This document shows positions 9,476 to 19,883 of a stretch of 64,000 nt of DNA, one piece after another. Every line of letters starts with the position of its first letter. Within the stretch, counting starts at the first letter, position 1. Under the pieces are notes generated by a model, which had not been told where the DNA came from, ran no database searches, and saw only the letters and a list, made by a program, of their open reading frames with translations. The DNA comes from Chloroflexota bacterium (lineage in GTDB: Bacteria > Chloroflexota > Anaerolineae > J102): NCBI GenBank assembly GCA_013151415.1, contig JAADII010000025.1, positions 1 to 64,000 on the forward strand, read 5' to 3'. The position numbers and the translations under genes are program-made.

Positions 9476-9549
9476 GGGCGAATAGCTCAGTTGGCTAGAG
9501 CGCTTCCCTTACAAGGAAGAGGTCACAGGTTCGAGTCCTGTTTCGCCCA
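9476..9549 (+). tRNA. tRNA-Val (anticodon TAC)
   Basis: A full cloverleaf can be drawn: acceptor GGGCGAA/TTCGCCC, D-stem GCTC/GAGC, anticodon stem CTTCC/GGAAG with loop CTTACAA (anticodon TAC), T-arm ACAGG-TTCGAGT-CCTGT and discriminator A. No CCA is encoded. A terminator follows within 10 nt. Confidence 0.97.
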
Positions 9550-9556
9550 TAGAGTC

Positions 9557-9587
9557 AAGCCGCCAGATTTCGCCAGGCGGCTTTTTT
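9557..9587 (+). terminator. Intrinsic terminator after tRNA-Val
   Basis: Stem AAGCCGCC (9557-9564) pairs with GGCGGCTT (9576-9583) and is followed by further T. Confidence 0.85.
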
Positions 9588-9643
9588 GATAATCGGGGCG
9601 TCTACAAACGATTGAGGCCGCCGTCTTCTCTCATCCATATGCC

Positions 9644-10459
9644 ATGACCGCCATCACTCGCACAGGCGTGCGTCATCTTCAAGAGATATTCGCCCAGCGT
9701 CGTAGGAGGGGCCAGGCTGCATTTATGCCTTATCTTCCTGTGGGCTATCCTGATTTTGTCACCAGCATAGATCTGCTGGAGATTTTGGCCCAGGCGGGCG
9801 CGGACATCATCGAGGTGGGCGTTCCCTTCTCCGATCCCCTGGCCGATGGCCCCACCATCCAGGCCGCAACGCAGCGCGCTTTGGAGCAAGGAACCACGCC
9901 CGCGGATTGTTTGGCCGCGGTGCGATTGTTACGCGAACGAGGGGTGCGAGCAGCGCTCATTCTAATGGGTTATTTTAACCCTATTTTGGCCTACGGAATC
10001 GAGCAATACGTCGCCGATGCAGCCGCGTCGGGCGCGGATGGCTTCATTGTGCCCGATTTGCCCCCTGATGAGGCCGCGGCAATGGAACAAGCCTGTGAAC
10101 GTCATGGCCTGGCCATGATCTATTTGGTTGCGCCCACCAGTACAAATGAACGCTTGCGCGTGGCGGTTGCCCATAGCCGGGGATTTCTTTATCTGGTTAG
10201 CGTGACCGGCATCACGGGCGAGCGTTCGGAATTGCCCCCTTTTCTGGCCGAGTTTGTGGCCAGGGTGCGCAAACACACCGATTTGCCCCTGGCCGTGGGT
10301 TTTGGCATTGGCACCGTCGAGCAAGCTGAGGCCGTCGCCCGTCTTGCAGATGGCGTGGTGGTGGGCAGCGCACTGGTGAAGCTTGCGGGCGGACCGGAAC
10401 CGCGTTCGGAGGTTGGAAAGTTGGCCGGGTTGTTGGCCAGAGCCGCTCACGGAGGATGA
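9644..10459 (+). CDS. trpA: Tryptophan synthase alpha subunit
   Basis: The 271-residue protein has the family's TIM-barrel landmarks: YLPVGYPD, the catalytic-Glu motif [14 protein letters not shown] at about 46-58, the second acidic site [15 protein letters not shown], and the phosphate-binding VGFGIGT and [11 protein letters not shown] near the end. It cleaves indole-3-glycerol phosphate and passes indole to TrpB. No other trp gene is in the window, so it is separated from the usual operon here. It is followed after only 3 nt by comM, so the two are probably co-transcribed. No clear ribosome-binding site precedes the ATG. Confidence 0.96.
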   Translation: MTAITRTGVRHLQEIFAQRRRRGQAAFMPYLPVGYPDFVTSIDLLEILAQAGADIIEVGVPFSDPLADGPTIQAATQRALEQGTTPADCLAAVRLLRERGVRAALILMGYFNPILAYGIEQYVADAAASGADGFIVPDLPPDEAAAMEQACERHGLAMIYLVAPTSTNERLRVAVAHSRGFLYLVSVTGITGERSELPPFLAEFVARVRKHTDLPLAVGFGIGTVEQAEAVARLADGVVVGSALVKLAGGPEPRSEVGKLAGLLARAAHGG

Positions 10460-10462
10460 GCC

Positions 10463-11989
10463 ATGTTAGCCAAAGTTCATTCCTGTGCAGTCGTTGGGTT
10501 GGATGGGCGCATTATCGAAGTCGAGGTGGACAAACGAGGCGGGACATCGCATTTTATTATTGTGGGTTTGCCAGACGCGGCTGTGCAAGAGTCTCGCGTG
10601 CGCGTGCGCGCGGCCATTCGCAACAGCGGTTTGAAGTTCCCCGTGGGCACATTCACCGTCAATCTGGCGCCGGCCGATCTGCCCAAGCGCGGCCCGGCCT
10701 ATGATTTGCCCATGGCTATTGGCGCGTTGGCCGCGACCGAACAAATTCCCCTGGAAGCCACTAAAGATGCGGTTTTCATCGGCGAGCTGGCTTTAGAGGG
10801 CAAGCTGCGTCATGTGAACGGCATCTTGCCCATGACGGACATCGCGCGGCGCGAGGGTTTCAAGACCATCTATGTCCCCGAAGCGGATGCGGCCGAGGCC
10901 GCGCTTATCGATGACATCGAAGTCATTCCCGTTGATCATTTGGCGCATCTGGTCAATCATCTCACCGGCGTGACGCGCATCGCTCGTCAGCCTCGGCCTG
11001 AGGCTGTATTTCAGCAGGATGGCGTTTATCCGGTGGACCTGGCCGATGTGAAAGGTCAGGAGCACGTGAAGCGAGCGATAGAGGTGGCCGCGGCCGGAGG
11101 ACACAATATGCTCATGAGCGGTCCGCCGGGCTCTGGCAAGACCCTGGTGGCCCGATGTTTGCCCACCATATTGCCCCGGCTAACCGAAGCAGAGGCTCTG
11201 GATGTGACGCGCATCTATTCGGTGGCCGATCAATTGCCACCCGAAACGCCTCTTATTCGGACGCGCCCCTTCCGCGCGCCGCACCACACCATCTCCTATG
11301 CCGGCCTCATTGGCGGTGGTCGTTGGCCCCGACCCGGCGAGATATCTTTGGCCCATCGCGGGGTGCTCTTCCTGGATGAATTGCCCGAATTTGGCAACCG
11401 CATGTTGGAGATGCTTCGCCAGCCATTGGAAGACAAGCAGATCACCCTTTCGCGAGCGGCCAGCGCGGTCACTTTTCCGTGCAATTTCATGCTTGTGGCC
11501 AGCATGAACCCCTGTCCTTGCGGCTATTTTGGCGATTCCGAACGGGCGTGCCGTTGCTCCAACGCGGCCGTGCAAAATTATCAAAAGCGGATTTCCGGGC
11601 CTCTGCTCGATCGCATCGACATTCATGTGGAAGTGCCGCGTGTGGACTATGAAAAATTGACCGACGACACGCGCGGCGAGCCTTCCGCGAGCATTCGCGA
11701 ACGCGTGCAGCGCGCCCGCGAATGCCAGGAAACGCGACTGGCCGACGCGCCCCACGCTTCATGCAATGCCGATATGGGTCCAACCGAGGTGCGCAAGTTT
11801 TGCCGCTTGGACGCGACCGGCCATCAACTTTTGAGTGCAGCCATGCGTCAATTGCAGCTCAGCGCGCGGGCTTATCATCGCATCCTTAAGCTGGCTCGCA
11901 CCGTCGCGGACCTGCACCAAAGCGAGATCATCCAACCCGCTCATTTGGCCGAGGCCATTCAATATCGACCTCGCCGCGAATCGATGTGA
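10463..11989 (+). CDS. comM: YifB/ComM family AAA+ ATPase (Mg-chelatase-like)
   Basis: The 508-residue protein has an N-terminal ChlI-fold domain (1-170, MLAKVHSCAVVGLDG...), a central AAA+ module with Walker A GPPGSGKT at about 220 and Walker B-like GVLFLDELPEF at about 300, a Cys-rich segment after SMNPCPCGYFGD, and the C-terminal Mg-chelatase-like helical domain. Characterised ComM is a hexameric helicase driving branch migration during natural transformation; whether this organism is competent is not shown. The start is set by GGAGG overlapping the trpA stop region. Confidence 0.93.
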   Translation: MLAKVHSCAVVGLDGRIIEVEVDKRGGTSHFIIVGLPDAAVQESRVRVRAAIRNSGLKFPVGTFTVNLAPADLPKRGPAYDLPMAIGALAATEQIPLEATKDAVFIGELALEGKLRHVNGILPMTDIARREGFKTIYVPEADAAEAALIDDIEVIPVDHLAHLVNHLTGVTRIARQPRPEAVFQQDGVYPVDLADVKGQEHVKRAIEVAAAGGHNMLMSGPPGSGKTLVARCLPTILPRLTEAEALDVTRIYSVADQLPPETPLIRTRPFRAPHHTISYAGLIGGGRWPRPGEISLAHRGVLFLDELPEFGNRMLEMLRQPLEDKQITLSRAASAVTFPCNFMLVASMNPCPCGYFGDSERACRCSNAAVQNYQKRISGPLLDRIDIHVEVPRVDYEKLTDDTRGEPSASIRERVQRARECQETRLADAPHASCNADMGPTEVRKFCRLDATGHQLLSAAMRQLQLSARAYHRILKLARTVADLHQSEIIQPAHLAEAIQYRPRRESM

Positions 11990-12001
11990 ATCGAACCGGT
12001 T

Positions 12002-13849
12002 TCAGAGCGTCAGCCCTAGCTCTTTCAGGCGTTCCGAGCGCGGCGCGCCTGTTTCATCCCACCCGCGCAGTTCATAATACACCGGCAGCATGACATCGAG
12101 GTCGGGCACTACGCCGGCGGCGTGTCCATCGGGGCGGGGTTCGGTGAGCAGACGTTTGGGCAGCGTGTCGTCGGCCGAGGTGACCCCCAAGCGTAAATTG
12201 ATGAGTCGCTTGAGTTGAAAGAGTTTGTCCCCCATTTTCAACACATCTTCGGCGCTCCAGTCCCAGCCTAGGGCCGCGTTCACAATTTGTGCGGTGCGCT
12301 CAGGCCCCACTTTGCCTTTGATGATGAATTTACACAGTCCTAGCGGGTTGTAGACGCTGTTGAAATTTTGATAATCGTAAGCCATCTTCGCCTGTTCGGG
12401 CGTGGATTCGTGGTGGGGCAAAGATTCGGCATAACCCAAATCGGGATGAGTGAGACCATAACCGTTCCAATAAGAAAGGGCTTCGAGATGACACCCCCCG
12501 CGGTTGGCCGTGGCATAATTCACGGCCATGCTCACGAATGCTCGCGGGTCATGATAGGCCACTTCCAGACCCTTGACATGGACCGCGAAATCGGCCGCGT
12601 CATGGCCCAACCGCTCCGCTGCCGCTCGCACGCCCTCGGCCAGCAGATCGCCGATGTCTTCTCGATATGCAATCTTGCGGATCAGGGCCAGTTCTGCATC
12701 TGGATCACCGAATCGCAGCTCGAGACCACCTGTGTCTGACTGGTCGATGAGGCCTCGTTCATAAGCCTCCATGGCAAAGGCGATCACCGACGATGTGGAG
12801 ATCGTATCCAACCCGAAGCGATTGCACAGCGAGTTGGCCAGGATCACGCTTTCGCGGTTGGCGTTATACGCCATGCCCGCGAACCCGGCAATGGTTTCAT
12901 ATTCGATGCCTTCCCCGCGCGGGGTCTTATATGGCCCTTCGGGCACCTCGATCTCTTTGCCGCAGCCAATAGGGCAGGCGTGGCAATGCGTGTGTCGCAC
13001 CAAATATTTTTCGTAAATGGTTTGGCCCGACACCTCCTCGGCTTGCTCCCAACTGCCCAAACGCCAGTTTTTTAGAGGAATGTCGCCATACCATTCGGTG
13101 GCCATGACACCTCCGGCCGTGCCATAATCGCTCATGGCCTGTGAGTTTTCCTTGATATAAGCGTTTTGGCGTTTGACTTCAGACAAGAAGGTCTTTTTGT
13201 CGGGATAAGTGGGGCGTTGTTTGCCGCGCACCACGATAGCCTTGAGGTTTTTGCTGCCCAACAGCGCACCCATGCCCCCACGCGCGGCAGCGCGCACATA
13301 ATGGGATGGCCCGCTCATGACGCCGGCGATCTTGACCAGGTTTTCGCCCGCGGGGCCAATGCCCGCCACTTGCGCTTTGGCGTCGGTCTCTTGCAACAGG
13401 GCGTCCGCGACCTCGAAATAATCCTTACCCCATAGATGGGAGGCGTCGCGAAATTCGAGAACGCCATCAACGCCATTGAGCCAGAGGTACACCGGCGTTT
13501 TCGAACGTCCTGTGATCACCATGCCATCGTAACCCGCGAAGCGAAGTTCGGCCCCCCAATAGTTGCCCAAATTGGCCTCATTCCATATGCCTGTCAGCGG
13601 CGAGCGACCGCACCAAGAGCTGCGACATCCAGTCGGAGCAAAGGTCCCGGCCAAGACGCCATTGAAAACATAAAGCGCGGCGTCTGGAGCGAGCGGATCG
13701 AGGTTGGGGTCCATTTCATCGTAGAAAAGCTTGGCCGCAAAACCCGAGCCAAGCAACCATGATCTGACCGCTTCCTCATCGATGCTCTCTTCCCGCCACG
13801 TGTGGTTGGTGAGATCAATGCGTAGGAATTTGCCGGCATAAACGGACAT
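12002..13849 (-). CDS. Aldehyde ferredoxin oxidoreductase (AOR family)
   Basis: The 615-residue protein shows the tungsten/molybdenum-bis-pterin AOR fold: N-terminal YAGKFLRIDL, the cofactor-binding SSWCGRSPLTG region, the 4Fe-4S ligands CHACPIGC at about 288-295 and the distal Cys in GLCKF near 504. AORs oxidise aldehydes to acids and reduce ferredoxin. I chose ATG 13849 because GAGGTG lies 6 nt upstream; a GTG at 13858 is an alternative. No ferredoxin or cofactor gene is adjacent. It faces comM tail to tail with a 12-bp gap. It is shorter than the second AOR at 48851. Substrate is unknown. Confidence 0.92.
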   Translation of the reverse strand: MSVYAGKFLRIDLTNHTWREESIDEEAVRSWLLGSGFAAKLFYDEMDPNLDPLAPDAALYVFNGVLAGTFAPTGCRSSWCGRSPLTGIWNEANLGNYWGAELRFAGYDGMVITGRSKTPVYLWLNGVDGVLEFRDASHLWGKDYFEVADALLQETDAKAQVAGIGPAGENLVKIAGVMSGPSHYVRAAARGGMGALLGSKNLKAIVVRGKQRPTYPDKKTFLSEVKRQNAYIKENSQAMSDYGTAGGVMATEWYGDIPLKNWRLGSWEQAEEVSGQTIYEKYLVRHTHCHACPIGCGKEIEVPEGPYKTPRGEGIEYETIAGFAGMAYNANRESVILANSLCNRFGLDTISTSSVIAFAMEAYERGLIDQSDTGGLELRFGDPDAELALIRKIAYREDIGDLLAEGVRAAAERLGHDAADFAVHVKGLEVAYHDPRAFVSMAVNYATANRGGCHLEALSYWNGYGLTHPDLGYAESLPHHESTPEQAKMAYDYQNFNSVYNPLGLCKFIIKGKVGPERTAQIVNAALGWDWSAEDVLKMGDKLFQLKRLINLRLGVTSADDTLPKRLLTEPRPDGHAAGVVPDLDVMLPVYYELRGWDETGAPRSERLKELGLTL

Positions 13850-14044
13850 GGGTGACACCTCACTTAATGCGTAGAGAGTATGACGTGAAGGGGACGACCC
13901 TGACGCAATATTGAGAACGCCAAGAAATCCGACGATTTTTTAACGTCGCCTGGTTTTACGTTCGATCATCTTTCGATGACGACGCCAAGACGTTTGCTGC
14001 GCCGCGTCTTGGCGATGTGCCATGAGCTCCAGGTGAAGAGAGAG
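13850..14044. other. Intergenic region between AOR and tRNA-Arg
   Basis: No coding signal seen. It holds an inverted repeat (13983-14014) and a smaller one, CGACG/CGTCG, around a T-rich loop near 13931-13949. Confidence 0.4.
13983..14014 (-). terminator. Hairpin after tRNA-Arg, possible terminator
   Basis: CGCCAAGACG (13983-13992) is a perfect inverted match to CGTCTTGGCG (14005-14014), about 30 nt past the tRNA 3' end. There is no T-tract, so termination activity is uncertain. Confidence 0.4.
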
Positions 14045-14117
14045 CGCCCCCGGCAGGACTCGAACCTGCGACGCAGGGTTTAGGAAACCCTCGCTCTGTC
14101 CGCTGAGCTACGGGGGC
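14045..14117 (-). tRNA. tRNA-Arg (anticodon CCT)
   Basis: Minus-strand cloverleaf: acceptor GCCCCCG/CGGGGGC, D-stem GCTC/GAGC, anticodon stem AGGGT/ACCCT with loop TTCCTAA (anticodon CCT, reading AGG), T-arm GCAGG-TTCGAGT-CCTGC and discriminator G. Confidence 0.97.
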
Positions 14118-14249
14118 GAATGAATATGGGGGCAAAAAATAGTTTAGCATGGACTAAGCCTGAAAGTAAAGACCGAATTATTAAGTTGTTAAGTCGAGAC
14201 ATCCGATAGGAGCGCTTTTTGTTGCGCTTGAGCGTCAAAGAAGACCGCT

Positions 14250-16031
14250 TCATTCTTGCGGCAAATAAGCCAACAACAGCATTGGATTTTCGATGACCAG
14301 CTCTGCATCCTGCAAATCGCGCTTTTCTCCAAATCCGCACAACACCCCCACCGCGCGCGCGCCCGCGGCATGCGCCGCGCGCACATCTACAGTGGTGTCA
14401 CCCACCATGACGCACTCTTCGGGTTTCACGCCCACTTGTTCGGCCGCGGCCAAAATTGGTTCGGGATGAGGCTTCAGTCGGCGAACGTCGCTGGCCGTAA
14501 TCACCGCGTCGAACAGATCTTCGAAACCATGATCCGTTAAAAATCGCTGGACCGCGCCGGCGCTGCGCGTCGTAACCAACGCCAGCTTATAATGGGGTTT
14601 CAATTGATGTAAAGTCTCGTCGACGCCCGAAATCAATATCATTTTTTCGGGTTCGCGCAGCCCCAACGCTTTGCGCGCCCAATCATTAAATCGGAACAGC
14701 TCATCATCGAGATCAAGACGATCAAGGTGAGCCAAGAGCCAGTTGATGGGGCCTTCGGCCAGAATAAGCGCATGTCGGATAAAATGACGCGGGTCTCGAT
14801 CGGGAAATAGCCGGCGCAGCGGTCTCAAAAATTGAGCTATCCGCTCCACCATCATGTCGTCCGTATCCACCAACGTGCCATCTAGATCAAAAAAAATAGC
14901 GCGCACCGGTTGCGGCCCTAATGGTTGATGAGGCAACCAGCGCCGTCGTTTCTCGGCATCCAGCTCGGGGAAGGGATCCAGGTCCACCAGCTTGCGATAA
15001 ACATATCCGCCCAACAGCCGGGCCGTGGCAATGGCTGGCGCGGCGATGAGCACGCCCAAAACGCCCAGTTGAATGGCGCCAACGATGGCGCCAACGAACA
15101 CGACGCCCGGATGCAGCCGCACGCGACGGCCCACGATGCGCGGCAAAAGATACACTTGTTCGATCTGAAAAATAATAATATAGACAATGGCTACGATGAG
15201 CGTGAGGGTGAGCGGTTCAAACGGCCACCAGCCGCTGCCCATGAAATAAGCCGTAAGCAACGCGGGCAAAGAGGCCAATGGCGGGCCGATGGTGGGCACA
15301 AACTCGGCCACGCCGGCGATAAGGCCCAATAGCAAAGCGTTGGGGATGCCAAGCAGCATCATGCTGATGGTCACCAATGCGCCCACAATGAGCGCCAGCA
15401 CCAGTTCCCCGCGAAAGAAACCTCCCCAAATCAAGCCAATCTCTTTGCCCAACATAATCACTTCTTTGCGGTGCGAAGCAGGCACAAATTCGAACGCCCA
15501 GCGATAAAGCTTGTAGCTATCCTTGAGCAGCCAAAAAATGACCACAATGATGAATATGGCCCAAAGCAGGCCGGTCGCCACGCCCGACACAATCTGAATA
15601 GCGCCTGTAGCGAAAGGCGCGGCCAGAGCTTGCACCCCTTGCCCAATTTGTGAAGCCAGATCGCTTCCTTCGATCTGAAGCGGCCCCACTGTAATCACCG
15701 AGGCGCGCAGTCGCTCCAATAGCGGCTCTAGCTCCGATGCATCCAGATCAATATTCGTGATAATGTTGGCGAGACCGGGTGTGAGAATGAGCGGCGTCAG
15801 CACCAATAGCAGCACCAACGCCAGGAAGATGGTGAAGGCGCTGGCGAATCCTCGCGACCATCCTGTGCGGTGCACTATCCAGTCCACCAGGGGTTTCAGC
15901 AAAAAGGCCAGAATGCCGGCCACCAACAATGGCGGAATTACGGCGCTCAGCTGCATTAGCAGCCAGGCTCCGAACACCAATAGGATGATCAGAACGACGA
16001 GTTTCGTGGTGGGCGACCAGCGGGAATCCAT
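14250..16031 (-). CDS. Fusion: AI-2E/PerM-family membrane protein + HAD hydrolase
   Basis: The 593-residue product joins two families. Residues 1 to about 345 form an AI-2E/PerM-type (DUF20) permease with two N-terminal helices, a soluble loop and several further membrane segments. From about 375 a complete HAD phosphatase follows: motif I FFDLDGTLVDTDD, motif II region VTTRS, lysine in RLKPHPEP and motif III/IV VMVGDTTVDVRAA, of the phosphoglycolate-phosphatase type. Its HAD half should face the cytosol. ATG 16031 is preferred, 5 nt after the lepB stop; the frame also opens further upstream at 16070. Co-transcribed with lepB and probably pnp. The two halves are normally separate genes, so substrate and purpose of the fusion are unknown. 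Confidence 0.85.
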   Translation of the reverse strand: MDSRWSPTTKLVVLIILLVFGAWLLMQLSAVIPPLLVAGILAFLLKPLVDWIVHRTGWSRGFASAFTIFLALVLLLVLTPLILTPGLANIITNIDLDASELEPLLERLRASVITVGPLQIEGSDLASQIGQGVQALAAPFATGAIQIVSGVATGLLWAIFIIVVIFWLLKDSYKLYRWAFEFVPASHRKEVIMLGKEIGLIWGGFFRGELVLALIVGALVTISMMLLGIPNALLLGLIAGVAEFVPTIGPPLASLPALLTAYFMGSGWWPFEPLTLTLIVAIVYIIIFQIEQVYLLPRIVGRRVRLHPGVVFVGAIVGAIQLGVLGVLIAAPAIATARLLGGYVYRKLVDLDPFPELDAEKRRRWLPHQPLGPQPVRAIFFDLDGTLVDTDDMMVERIAQFLRPLRRLFPDRDPRHFIRHALILAEGPINWLLAHLDRLDLDDELFRFNDWARKALGLREPEKMILISGVDETLHQLKPHYKLALVTTRSAGAVQRFLTDHGFEDLFDAVITASDVRRLKPHPEPILAAAEQVGVKPEECVMVGDTTVDVRAAHAAGARAVGVLCGFGEKRDLQDAELVIENPMLLLAYLPQE

Positions 16032-16036
16032 GTGTG

Positions 16037-16690
16037 TTAGGGAAAGAAGCGCCACGCGCTCAACGGCCAATAACGAAGCCAGGCCCGACCAATGATATTG
16101 GAAATAGGCGCGGGTCCAAATGAGCGCGAGTCGTTTGAATTGTTGCGATTGTCTCCCATGACGAACACATGACCTTCAGGCACGACCGTGGCCGGAAAAT
16201 CCGCGCGCATGACGCCGTTCAAATAAGGTTCGTCATAAGGTTGACCATTGATCAACACGCGTCCATTTTCAATGGCGATGACTTCGCCAGGAAGCCCGAC
16301 CACGCGTTTGATCAATGGCTCAGGGCCATAACGCGGATCGCTCAGCACCACGATATCGCCCCGTCGTGGCGGATGAAACCGATAGCTCACCTTTTCAATG
16401 ATCAAGCGCTCTCGTCCGTGAAGCGTAGGCTCCATACTGACGCCAAGCACCTGCGTGGCCTGCGCCAAAAAGATATGGATAAGAATGGCCAACAAAAGCG
16501 CTGGCAGAAACGTCTCGAGCGCTTCGCGCACCCAATTGACGCCGGATGGCTGCGTCCGTCTTACGGCCCGCACGCGCATGGGAGCGGGCGCGTGCGGGCT
16601 TTGGCGGTCGTATCGTTGCGGTTGTTCGTGCGGCAGGACAATGCGCGCATCGGGCGACGCTCGATGAAGAGGTCGATGTGAATCCTTCAT
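16037..16690 (-). CDS. lepB: Signal peptidase I
   Basis: The 217-residue protein has a basic cytosolic N-terminus (1-50), one membrane anchor (about 57-75), the catalytic serine motif GVSMEPTL, the catalytic lysine in IKRVVGLPGE and the conserved GDNRNNSNDSR box. It removes signal peptides from exported proteins at the outer face of the membrane. It lies between pnp and the permease-HAD fusion on the same strand; the stop codon is 5 nt from the next start, indicating an operon. Confidence 0.94.
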   Translation of the reverse strand: MKDSHRPLHRASPDARIVLPHEQPQRYDRQSPHAPAPMRVRAVRRTQPSGVNWVREALETFLPALLLAILIHIFLAQATQVLGVSMEPTLHGRERLIIEKVSYRFHPPRRGDIVVLSDPRYGPEPLIKRVVGLPGEVIAIENGRVLINGQPYDEPYLNGVMRADFPATVVPEGHVFVMGDNRNNSNDSRSFGPAPISNIIGRAWLRYWPLSAWRFFP

Positions 16691-16765
16691 GCGGTTACTA
16701 CGGGGTGACGTCTTCTTTGCGGCGAGCGATTGTGGTTTAGCTTACCCCCGCCGCACCAGCGACGG

Positions 16766-19030
<2,265 letters not shown>

Positions 19031-19234
19031 AAGTCTACCTTTGTTGTGGATCGCCCTTCGCGCCCGCCGCCTCCCGCACGCGCGCATGCCTGGTTGCCAG
19101 CGACGCGGCTTCTGAATGACAAGGTCAGGGACTGGGAACTAAGTCGCACTTCACAAAATCTGAGTGCGGCTCACTTCCCAATTCCTGTCCCTTGTCCGCA
19201 TTGGAAAGGCGCACGCGTCGGGCGAAGTGGAATA

Positions 19235-19240
19235 ATTATA
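19235..19240 (-). promoter_or_regulatory. -10 box upstream of pnp
   Basis: A perfect TATAAT on the minus strand about 200 nt before the pnp start; no convincing -35 is seen at the usual distance. Confidence 0.35.
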
Positions 19241-19266
19241 CGGTTGCTTTGGATTTGTCGGGGTAT

Positions 19267-19309
19267 AAGAAACGAGTAGACGGGAGCATCGCCCTTCTAC
19301 TCGTTTCTT
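19267..19309 (-). terminator. Hairpin terminator between rpsO and pnp
   Basis: A perfect 14-bp stem (19267-19280 with 19296-19309) closes around an inner GGG/CCC pair, 13 nt after the rpsO stop. The T content after the stem is modest, so partial read-through into pnp is possible. Confidence 0.65.
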
Positions 19310-19321
19310 ATCCATGCTGCG

Positions 19322-19591
19322 CTATTTGCGTAGCCCCAGGCGCTGAATGAGCTCCTGGTAGCGCTGATTGTCCTTTCGTTTGAGGTAAGCCAAATGGCGC
19401 CGACGCTGACCGACCAGCTTCAGCAAACCCCGACGAGAGTGCTCATCGTGCTTGTGTGTTTTGAGATGTTCGATGAGCTGATTGATACGAGTGGTGAGTA
19501 GAGCCACCTGCACTTCAGGGGAGCCGGTGTCTTGTGCGTGTAGGTGGTATTCCTGAATGATGGCCTGCTTTTCTGCCGTACTAAGAGACAC
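19322..19591 (-). CDS. rpsO: 30S ribosomal protein S15
   Basis: The 89-residue product matches the usual S15 length and sequence ([48 protein letters not shown]). It binds 16S rRNA early in small-subunit assembly. The frame extends to 19765, but the GTG at 19591 is the real start: it gives the canonical N-terminus and is preceded by AGGAG with a 10-nt spacer. A strong promoter lies about 120 nt upstream, leaving a leader long enough for the S15 autoregulation known in other bacteria; I cannot identify the RNA fold. Confidence 0.96.
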   Translation of the reverse strand: MSLSTAEKQAIIQEYHLHAQDTGSPEVQVALLTTRINQLIEHLKTHKHDEHSRRGLLKLVGQRRRHLAYLKRKDNQRYQELIQRLGLRK

Positions 19592-19711
19592 GGAAAGCTT
19601 TCTCCTTTTTGGGATTGCCGGAACACCGCTGGAATACCTGGGCGCATGTTCCAGACTCTGGTGAGATAGAAAGGGGTTGTGCAAAAGAGAGACCTGTTCA
19701 CACAAGCTGAA

Positions 19712-19740
19712 ATTATACCACTCCACCAACAAAATGACAA
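19712..19740 (-). promoter_or_regulatory. Promoter of rpsO
   Basis: Minus strand: TTGTCA (19735-19740), a 17-nt spacer and a perfect TATAAT (19712-19717). Confidence 0.8.
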
Positions 19741-19847
19741 ATTGAACGGCGGTTGCGGGGTGCAAGCCAGCTAAAACGTTTCCATAAACAGATATTTGGG
19801 CGCGCCCAATTCATTTCGCAGCCTGAAAATGATCGCGCCCCGCGCAC

Positions 19848-19877
19848 TTGTTCGTATATCCGCACGCCGATTATAAT
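19848..19877 (+). promoter_or_regulatory. Promoter giving a leaderless transcript of the methyltransferase-like gene
   Basis: TTGTTC (19848-19853), an 18-nt spacer and TATAAT (19872-19877). The ATG at 19884 lies 6 nt after the -10 box, where transcription itself would start. Confidence 0.65.
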
Positions 19878-19883
19878 GCGCCT

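Noticed and set aside
9257-9589. A 110-codon frame covering tRNA-Val
   Set aside because: It runs through a complete tRNA and its terminator, so it is not a gene.
12002-13849. UGA-encoded selenocysteine in genes near selA
   Set aside because: All recognised genes read to full family length without an internal TGA; no selenoprotein candidate was found.
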